This document shows, piece after piece, positions 56,705 through 64,000 of a stretch of 64,000 bases of DNA. Within the stretch, counting starts at the first letter, position 1. Every line of letters begins with the position of its first letter. Source of the DNA: Liriodendron chinense (Eukaryota; Streptophyta; Magnoliopsida; Magnoliales; Magnoliaceae); NCBI GenBank assembly GCA_003013855.2, contig PVNU02002803.1:62001-126000 (forward strand). The letters run 5' to 3'. Both the position numbers and the translations under genes were made by a program. The notes beneath the pieces are model-generated. The model saw nothing but the letters and a program-made list of their open reading frames with translations. It was not told where the DNA came from and ran no database searches.

Positions 56705-57169
56705 TGTGAATCCTAAACATAATGCGGAATAATCGGATCGTCTATGCATCAACAATAGAGATTCCATACTGTAATCTTAAAGCCATACCTGATTGGGAAG
56801 ACATTCCCGATGCCGTCATGTTTTCGAGAAGAACTCTTGGTCTTCCGCACCTTACACCTTTAGGAGAAACACTCAATGGGACTAGGGTTTTCTCTTATAT
56901 GTTGGTGAGGGGACCAAGACATATATTTATAGAAAAGAGGGCCAGAGAAGCTTACCCATCACACTTCTCTCCTCTAGGGTCTCCACACCGTAGGTTTCCA
57001 TATCAGGCTTAATAACTGCGTATAGGGAACATGGTTCAAGCGTCCCGCTCCAAACCTATTTGTAATGATCACAACTATAGTGGGGCCCATTGCATCGCTC
57101 AATCTGAATAATCCAACGGTCATGATCTAAACTGATGATCATGTGTGGCCCACCTAATGGAGTCTTACA
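56705..57169 (-). mobile_element. copia 2 5' LTR
   Basis: 465 bp, the counterpart of 50413-50877. A minus-strand TATA-like tract (TATAAATATATG, about 56936-56925) is shared by both LTRs. Confidence 0.9.
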
Positions 57170-57829
57170 TTGTGTAGAAATGAAAGGAGAAAGGTAATGG
57201 CAGTTTGGTAAATAGTAGGAGTTTGGAGAGCAAAATGACGTGTGTCATGCTTCGATTGGCTGTTGGAAGTTATTGGTGGCTATACCAACATAAATCCCGA
57301 GGTTTTTTGCCTTGCCTTTCGTGAACGACACCTATGTTGACTATCTTGGGTCAATAGGGGTGACAGATGTGAAATTAGGGGTGCAACTGGTTCACTAATG
57401 TCTAAAGCACTATGTGGGATGAATACAATCTTATTGGAGGTGCAAGTAAGGAATACTCTCTTATTAATAACCCAAGCAAAAGCTTAAAAAGATACAACAA
57501 GCTGGACAAACTCCTAGGAAAAAAGAAAAAGGAAAAAAAAGAAGAAGAAAATAAGCAACTCACACCCAGGGTGCAAGAGAGAGAAAGGAACTCGAAAGGT
57601 GTTTAACAGTTTGGTGACCTTTTAATGGCTAACATAGACTTAACAGGATTTTAGGAGTGTGTGCTTCCTAAGGAGTCACGTTCGGTTGGTCGTAAGGTTT
57701 CTGGATCCAAGCTCTAAGGTCTTGAGTTAGTTCCAGGTTAGGGCTTTAGTTTGCGATCCAAATTCTTTGCAGTGGGTCACCCCATTTCGGGTGTGGTGCC
57801 TACATAAATATGTAAATTTTGCTATTAAA

Positions 57830-58015
57830 ACTAACTAGACCCAACTTGCCTTTAACCGACACCCAAACCTGACTTGAACAGGTTTTTAACTAGGTCCAAA
57901 AAGTGAGATTCAAATCTGACCCGATTCATTAATAGGTCCAAAAATGGGACCGCAATTCATTAAAATTGGACTAGGTCCATTAAAATCGGGTCCAGGTACC
58001 CAATGATAGCCCTAG
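57830..58015. mobile_element. hAT-like right end (tentative)
   Basis: Repeated 'aggtcca' / 'gggacc' / 'gggtcc' half sites in both orientations lead to 'caatgatagccctag', which resembles a hAT terminus (TAGGGCT...). The left end and the 8-bp target duplicate were not found. Confidence 0.3.
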
Positions 58016-58082
58016 CCATGGCCTGACTCCGGGCCAGCCCGGTCATTAATTAGTTGGACTGCATGTACAGGAAAAAGTGGAT

Positions 58083-58650
58083 TGTTGATAAGAATCGACC
58101 CATAATCACACATGGCGTGCACGTGGCCCACCAGATGATAGGACAAGCCTGCGTTTACAGCACATAACAGTGTGCCCCACCTGATGAAATTACCCAGATC
58201 TCACCCCACATGCCACGCTGACAAGTATGGTATGGAGTGTATGATTCGCATCGTACTCTCACATAGCCACAGCAGACCTTGTTTCATAATAAAAATCACC
58301 ATCTCTGACTTGAAAACTGCAGTCTCACAAATATGAAAGACATGTTTATAAACACATGCACGACGTATTGTAACCAGGTGAGGCCACCCATTCCAAATTT
58401 CTGTGATCCTGAGTGGAGGAGGCCAATGGAGCAATGTTGGGCCCTGGATCGCATGGCTCGGTCATCATTCACAGAGGTGGTCAACCGTTTACATCTAATG
58501 TCTGCAGCCACCCAAAGCAAAATACAAAATCAGGGAACCAAAGAATAGGAATTGTCAAATCCCTTTGTTATGATCCCAAAGGTTTAAAGAGCCAACTTTA
58601 CACATTCCATCAGTCCTCAGGCTTTCGGCATATTAGTTAGGTTCTTAACA
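58083..58650 (+). mobile_element. Orphan 5' LTR-like segment
   Basis: It begins TGTTGATAAGAATC and ends GTTCTTAACA. A Met-tRNA primer-like site (ATTGATATCAGAGCC) follows directly at 58651-58665, so it looks like a 5' LTR. No retroelement gene and no second LTR is seen downstream. Confidence 0.4.
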
Positions 58651-58665
58651 ATTGATATCAGAGCC

Positions 58666-60435
58666 AACATCGCGTCTTATGTTCGAGTCATGAAAAGGGG
58701 GAAAGGGCAAACTGGACCAGAGTAGAAGCTGCCACAGCATGGAAAAAGGCTACCTAGGTAGCAAGAGTGCACAGGCGCCAAGTGAAAATGGCTACCTAGA
58801 TAACCAGAGTGCAGCTGTTATGCCTACATGTGATTTTTATTCATTTTCCAAATGCATGCGGTGAAGATGTGTGCCTCTTGTTATAGATTTACTGCATGTG
58901 GAGGTAGGGCTTCCTCTGCACAGGTAAGAAAAAGTATAGATAAGCTTGAGTTTGTGATAATTACTGTTCAGACATGTTTGTTTCTGCAACATCATGTAAC
59001 CTTTTATTGTGTATAACTATCACCAATCAATACAAATACAAGGTGGAATTTCAGTACCAAATCACATTGGTGTCGCTGGGGTGGCAAGCCCTGTTCATTT
59101 GTCACTCGGTGTTCCTTTATTTGGGAGAGAATGAACGATCAGTAGGTAAAACTCCATGACTCAACTCAAAACTCTGGACGAGAAGTAGAGCCTAGTGACT
59201 AGGAAAACTTCATCCTTAGCACGAATTGCTTAGTCAACTCAAACAGAGCTACTCAACTGGAATAACTCATGCATAAAAATGTCTCTAACCAGAGTGCCAC
59301 GATCTATAGATATGTTTTTTTTTTTCTTACTTTGTATATTTTCCTGTATGCATTATAAATATTCTTAAATTTTTTCCTACTCAGGCTAGGATTTGTGTTG
59401 AGTTTTCAAGTTTATCAAGGACCATTGATTTCTGGTCCATTTCTGGGATCCTCCTGACAAAATGTTTGGATCAGTGATTGTCAGCCGGACGCTCAATTAG
59501 GTGTGACACGCACATGATTTAATGCTTGGAGTGAATTTTCTAATACCTGTCCAAAACGAGCCTAAATCTCCCTTTATTAAGGGATATTTTGTGGAGTACT
59601 TTTGTTAAGAATCCAAATTAAGGCAATTGATTAAATGGTTGGGATAGTCCAAACAGGCCACTTCTGGGGTATGATCTGTTCAAGAGGTGGCCCATCACTC
59701 AGACAGTCTAGCTTTTAATGTGCTTTTCAGCAGCATGCGTGGTGGAGAGAAAGGAACAATATGGTAACTGAAATGGGCCAACGATCTTCATCAAGTGGAT
59801 CAACGTACATGTATGGCAGGTGGTGGATGCATGAGCCCTGTCCCAATTTCAAACTAAAGACCATTGTGAATTCCTTAAGAGTAGCCATCTAAATCCTAAT
59901 CGGCCACTTGTTAGAGTAGGCATCCAAATCCTACTTTAGACACTGAGCGGACATGATCCATTTAGGAGTGATCCATGTTCATTAGGTAGGCCCCAATTTT
60001 CATGCTTCGGATGGAAATTTTCTGGCTATTCATCAAATGGATACAACGCGAATAAGTAGCTAAAAATCAACCGCCTATCAACTTACCTGTGCAGCTCATC
60101 CGAACCCCAATAAATCCTAGTCAAGGTCGGAGATCATTGCTAGTGATTAATACCAAACAAAGGCTGGGATATCTCATACATGCCACATGCATAGAGAGTC
60201 CCACCACTATATCTCTCCAACAACTTCGGATGACTTCATTATTAATTCTATTAATACTAGTCTTCCCAAAATCCACACATCCTTACCCCCGCAGCTCTAT
60301 TTAGCACATTTTGCCTTCAAACAGCTGCTCAAGACCAACCCCATGGAGCATATCCAGCGGTTGAACAATGTCCTGCGAAATAATCCTTTTTGTTTTTAAT
60401 TATAAGCTTGTGATGATCACGGAACACTTCAGAAC
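58666..60435. other. Non-coding DNA, no element assigned
   Basis: No frame with recognisable family features. A short frame ending near 60399 ('AHFAFKQLLKTNPMEHIQRL') looks protein-like but matches nothing I know. T- and A-rich tracts occur near 59325. Confidence 0.4.
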
Positions 60436-61044
60436 TGTTGGGGAAAGAACGGCAGTGGAATCAAAGTCGAACACACAGCAGCAAATAGAATCAAACGAGC
60501 AACACAATGCAATCACACATGCACGCAATCAACCACACAGAGATAATCCGATTTTATGTGGAAAAACCCCTCACAGGTAATAAAAAAAAAAACCACGTCA
60601 CAAAGCGACACCAATCCACTATGATATCAGAAGTTACAAGAGATAAAACCCAAAACCCTAGATCACAAGCCCACAAAGAGAAATCCCAAGCTTTTTCCAA
60701 GAAAAAAAACCCTCTTCTCAAGCTCTTTCTCTCACCTAGAATCTCTTAATCTCATTTCCCGTCTAGGATACTACTAATCCCGTATTACACTCCTTAAATA
60801 GGAGAAAATCGAAATTAGAAACTCCTTGCACAAAATCACGTAAGAAACCAACTCAAACAAAGAAACCTATTGACCTGTCGGATAACACCGTCGACCGGTT
60901 GAGGACCCCTATCGACCTGTCGACAATGCCCATATTCTGTACAGGGAGTTGCTGTCTATTCTCTGATTTTCCAACCGGTCGGTCACCATCCACGATCGGT
61001 CGATGGCCCCAGTTGCAACAGATTTGAGTCGTCTGATTCCAACA
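60436..61044 (-). mobile_element. 3' LTR of gag-only copia, copy 2 (family E variant)
   Basis: 609 bp; on the minus strand TGTTGGAATCAG to TTCCCCAACA, the same ends as copy 1. Dyad-type motifs (CGACCGGTTG, TCGACCTGTCGA, CCAACCGGTCGGTC, CGATCGGTCGA) lie at 60870-61010 and a TATA-like CTATTTAAG at about 60802-60794, so the array is again upstream of TATA in sense. Confidence 0.85.
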
Positions 61045-61639
61045 ATCTCCACCATGACTCTAATCTTCATGCAACACCTAGCCACGCATAATCCTCCACA
61101 TCTACTTCGCCACCATTAGTCTCGTCGCTTCTCATGCCTCATTGACTTTATCCTTTCACATTCACGCACCTTATCGCTCTTTTCATGTGGCTCTTTGACT
61201 CTTGCTACATATGATCAATCGTGAATCCTGCTGCCGATCCCACTGCTCCACCATGAATAGTGCTCCCAACTTGTAAAGATTGTCACACATCTGTGCCTTT
61301 ATCATCACGAGTGCTCCCTTCCACTTTACAATACCGATCACAGCCGATGAACCTGCACCCTTTCACCTCGAGTGCACCAAGAGATATTGTATTCTTCTTC
61401 ATCTTAGGGACATGCTTCACACTTTTAAGGATTTATTCGACCCCGTCGAACATTCTAATGTGCACTAAACTAATACTCACCACCTTGCAAGCGTAACCAT
61501 CGCCCAAAAATATTGATCCACTATCATACTCTTCGTATGTCATGAATGAACTCCGGTCAGGACATACATAGTAAATGCACCTGAATCCAAGAGTCGCTCT
61601 CCACCAAGAGACCCTATGTCGAATACAGTCAATACATCA

Positions 61640-62425
61640 CAAACATCACACTCGTCCTCTACGAGATTAGCTCATTTAGAAGAATCTCCTAACTTCTCTT
61701 GCTTTGCCCTGGAATTTAGACAATTCCTCTTCACGTGCCCTTCTTCCTCACAATCTACTTCCCCTTAGATTTAGATATCGATGAAAAAGATCCCCCACCC
61801 CGCTTAGAATTCCTCCCCCTCATAATCAATGCCTCGTCCGTAAAAAGATCCACGCTGCCACTTTTCTTTCTCATCGCCTTCGCCTGAAGGGCTGAGATAA
61901 CGATTTCCACGCCAATGGTTTTCTTACCTACACACAACGAGTCTTTAAGTAACTCATATGATTCTAGAATAGAATTCAACATGATAAACGCTTGATCCTC
62001 GTCTTTCATCGGTTCATCTACATCCATCAACTTGCAAATAAGCCTATTAAAATTGTTGATGTAGCTCTCAACATCAGTCCCCTTCGTCATCCTCAAATTA
62101 TACAACTAAAGCTTCAGATATATGCGATTTTTAAAAGATTTCTTCGCATAGAAATTCTCCAACTTCGCTCGTGTTTCAGTAGTAGTTTTCTCTTTCATAA
62201 CGTTGTATAATACCTCATCCGTTAGGCACAATTAGATTAAGACATTGACTTTTTCATCGATTCTCTTCCACTTTTCTTCTTTCATAGCCTTCGATTGCTT
62301 TTCAGGAGTGCATCTTGCAACCCTTACTAAACTAGAAGGCCTTTCATCTTTACCTTCCAAAGTTTAAAATTATTTTTTCCCGAATACTTCTCAATGTCGA
62401 ATCTCATACTCTCTGTCATACTCTT
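61640..62425 (-). pseudogene. gag of gag-only copia, copy 2
   Basis: A 116-codon frame (62105-61755) reads 'GTDVESYINNFNRLICKL', 'ILESYELLKDSLCVGK' and a Ser/Lys-rich tail, parallel to copy 1 at 24920-25266. Beyond 62105 gag continues in another frame toward the LTR A boundary at 62426. The zinc-knuckle region near 61700-61760 is disturbed. Confidence 0.75.
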
Positions 62426-62689
62426 GAAATTGCGTCGGGTGGTCTAACACGACACCCTAAGCATATGTGCGGAAGCTTAAGGAGCAACTAGAATTATGGC
62501 TAAGTCCTAGAGAGGGGGTGATTAGGATCTTTTAAAATCTTTTCGCTTACTTAACAAATTTAGCAAATCAAACTACGTAAGCGATTAACACTATAGCTTC
62601 CAAGCCTAAATAGGTCCAATCAAAAGACTAGCAAATGATAAGTGCAATCGGCAACCTAGTCTAATCAACACATGTGGACTATAGAGGAT
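62426..62689 (-). mobile_element. LTR family A fragment (3' part)
   Basis: Starts TGAAATTGCGTCGGG and follows 17091-17330 closely ('ggagcaactagaattatggc', 'agggggtgattagga'). Upstream flank ACTCT (62421-62425). It is cut at 62689 by the Tat-type LTR. Confidence 0.88.
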
Positions 62690-62904
62690 TGTAGACACCC
62701 CACCTTCGGCTACACTGTTGGTAGAGATAGCTGGTTGAATGGAAGACCATACCCCCAAATCCCAAGTCCAAACTCAGCCAAACTCACCCTTGTAAGCCCC
62801 ATTCCATAGCCCAGTTCAAGCCTGAACCCAGTCAACCCAGTCCTAAACATCACCCTGAAAAACTCCCCATAAGAAAAGCCAGTCAAAAAATCCCAAAAAA
62901 GTCA

Positions 62905-63062
62905 AACTCACTGAGTCAACCCGCTGAGTTAACCCGCTGAGTCAACCCGTCGAGTCAAAACACCGAGTCAAAACACCGAGTCAACCCGTCGAGTCAACCC
63001 GTCAAGTCAAATCACCGAGTCGACCCGCTAAGTCAACTCACTGAGTCGACCCAATGAGTCAA
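62905..63062. repeat. GAGTCAA tandem array in Tat-type U3
   Basis: About twelve units of 11-15 bp with the core (T/C)GAGTCAA(C/A). At least three units contain TGAGTCA, the GCN4-type site bound by plant bZIP factors. The array ends 113 bp before the TATA box. Confidence 0.8.
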
Positions 63063-63174
63063 ACAGCAGCCCCAAGGTAACAACCGTACATCGCTGGAAA
63101 CCGAGGAGCGGTCGTACGGGCGGCCCATAGCAGGCCGCCCGAGATAAATTACGCGGAATGCCACTCTCCGTTGC

Positions 63175-63182
63175 TATAAATA
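63175..63182 (+). promoter_or_regulatory. TATA box of Tat-type LTR
   Basis: TATAAATA after 'gttgc' and followed by a C-run; it lies 113 bp downstream of the GAGTCAA array. Confidence 0.6.
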
Positions 63183-64000
63183 CCCCCCCTCCCCTTCTCA
63201 TTTCAACATCCATTCGAAGCCCATTCAGCCCGAATGTGATCCGAGTCCCCTTTAGTCCATTTTTCCACCAAGGAGAGCCCGAGTGAGGAGAGCTTAGCCC
63301 TGGTCCAGCCCAGCCTGACCACTGGTCCAAGCCTCCCAAGCCATCCAAGTCTTGATCTAGCCACTCGAAGCCAATCCTTGCGACACCTCCGTCCACCCAG
63401 CTACTCTTTTCCAGCATCATCTCATTTGCATCTAGCATAAGTGCAACATTTACTTTTCTTCCAACCCCCCTGCTTCACTACAAGCACCTTGATTATTCAA
63501 GCACACTGCATATGTCTTAAATTAAGCACCTGTCAGTTCGAGCGTATGCTCTGGGCTTGCCCGTTGTTGGAACCTGCCCATCAGAAACTCTTACTGTTCA
63601 GACCCGCATTCATGCATCATGTCATCCATGAGAATATACGAGGATTAAACTAGACTTTCAAGTATTCGATCGATTCTGTGAAGTAGAGACAGTACTTCGG
63701 TACGGGCAGTGTATGGGGTGCTTAACCTCTTCCCACCCTGTAACCGTGATCCCTTACCTTGAATCTCTGGCCGCAGATCAACAGGAGTCATTTTAGAGGA
63801 AGGAATCTTCGGATTCCCTTCTCTAACGTTTCTACGGGGTCTAGCCGACTGTAGATTCGAAGTAACTGGCTAGTGGCGACTCTGGTCTTATATAAACTCA
63901 TTTAAACACATCCGGCTTAACATGACAACCAAACAAAGCCCTCGAGAACGAGGCAAGCCAGTGGCACAAACGGCGATTTCGCACTCACGCATCCTCATCT

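Larger units (their letters stand above)
50413..57169 (-). mobile_element. Ty1/copia retrotransposon (copia 2), complete ends, internally deleted
   Basis: Two 465-bp LTRs (50413-50877 and 56705-57169) and a perfect target duplication TTGTG (50408-50412 and 57170-57174). On the minus strand: primer site, 2.5-kb leader, gag, fused zinc-knuckle/integrase end, linker, RT and RNase H, then a purine tract before the left LTR. By my count about 19 of 465 LTR positions differ, so it is the youngest insertion with two LTRs here, yet protease and most of integrase are gone. Confidence 0.92.
49520..57804 (-). mobile_element. Tat/Ogre-like LTR remnant, split by copia 2
   Basis: The right end reads 'gggtgtggtgcctaca' (to 57804), the inverse of the Tat-type LTR start TGTAGACACCCC seen at 62690. 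At the left, 'cttggagttgccactagc' (about 49538) and 'ggggttaggcaccc' (about 49695) are the inverses of 'gctagtggcgactct' and 'gggtgcttaacc' near 63868 and 63718. The copia element at 50413-57169 is inserted with TSD TTGTG. No coding region is left. Confidence 0.6.
60436..62425 (-). mobile_element. Gag-only copia-type element (TR-GAG-like), copy 2, truncated
   Basis: Minus strand. The 3' LTR is at 60436-61044, then a purine tract (ATGGTGGAGAT in reverse at 61045-61055), 3' tail, GAG-pre-integrase and protease remnants (about 61180-61640), and gag up to 62425, where LTR A begins. The tail joins the protease region at the same place as in copy 1 (23953-26550). The 5' LTR lies beyond the LTR A insertion and outside the window. 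The left flank is AGAAC (60431-60435). Confidence 0.8.
62690..64000 (+). mobile_element. Tat/Ogre-like LTR, running off the window
   Basis: Starts TGTAGACACCCC. It has a bZIP-like repeat array (62905-63062), TATA box TATAAATA (63175-63182), and then the tracts 'ggggtgcttaacc', 'gaatctctggccgcaga', 'tagtggcgactct' and 'gagaacgaggcaagcc' that are usual in this lineage. Flank AGGAT (62685-62689) would be one target duplicate. A 136-codon minus frame (63438-63028) and other frames here have no recognised family and are probably chance. Confidence 0.7.

Noticed and set aside
60187..60399. 70-codon frame ending in a protein-like stretch
   Set aside because: The region around 'AHFAFKQLLKTNPMEHI' looks protein-like but fits no family I recognise, and no splice context or partner exon is visible. 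It was not called as a gene.
63028..63438. 136-codon minus frame in the Tat-type LTR
   Set aside because: It spans the LTR leader and the edge of the GAGTCAA array, has no known domain, and runs opposite to the LTR's sense.

Overview
This window is plant nuclear DNA from a gene-poor, repeat-filled chromosome region. The evidence is Ty3/gypsy and Ty1/copia LTR retrotransposons whose primer sites match initiator-Met tRNA, Tourist-, Mutator- and hAT-type DNA elements, and a broken plant-type Rab GDP-dissociation inhibitor (GDI) gene that still has its introns. A woody magnoliid-type angiosperm is possible from the style of the LTRs, but the species cannot be fixed from sequence alone. I see no intact host gene, rRNA, tRNA gene or CRISPR array. 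Almost every open frame is a decayed transposon fragment or a chance frame in simple repeats.

Layout. (1) 1-26763 is one old Ty3/gypsy chromovirus-like element (gypsy 1, plus strand, 5' end outside the window). It runs gag, protease, reverse transcriptase (RT), RNase H, integrase, chromodomain-like tail and 3' LTR. It was shredded by nested insertions: a hAT deletion derivative in gag (itself hit by LTR families A and B), a solo LTR B in RT (5104-6497), a solo LTR A in RNase H (7312-9201), and a large complex inside its 3' LTR. That complex holds a C-type LTR, solo LTR D at 15650-16624, solo LTR A at 17091-19093, an inverted LTR arm, and a gag-only copia element at 23953-26550. (2) 26955-31185 is an internally deleted gypsy element (gypsy 3) with two LTRs and an odd left end. 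(3) 32216-36545 is the GDI pseudogene, with a Tourist MITE inside one exon. (4) 37096-49101 is a full-length but broken gypsy element (gypsy 2; TSD TATTT) inserted in a MITE. It is split by solo LTR F (41024-47093), which is itself split by solo LTR C1 (41191-44090). (5) 49520-57804 is a Tat/Ogre-like LTR remnant carrying a complete minus-strand copia element (50413-57169; TSD TTGTG). (6) 57830-64000 holds a hAT-like end, an orphan LTR with primer site, a second copy of the gag-only copia family, an LTR A fragment, and the start of a Tat-type LTR running off the window.

Most boundaries rest on exact LTR ends (TG...CA) plus matching 5-bp target-site duplications (TSDs) read directly from the sequence. 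Seven solo LTRs against three two-LTR elements point to frequent LTR-LTR recombination.

The most interesting pattern is regulatory. At least three LTR families with unrelated backbones (A, B, E), and less clearly two more, carry a short array of palindromic or dyad motifs in U3 just upstream of the LTR TATA box. In family B the palindromes recur every 51-53 bp; in family A mostly every 20-21 bp. A second notable item is a two-copy copia family that shares one internal deletion and keeps only gag plus a protease stub.
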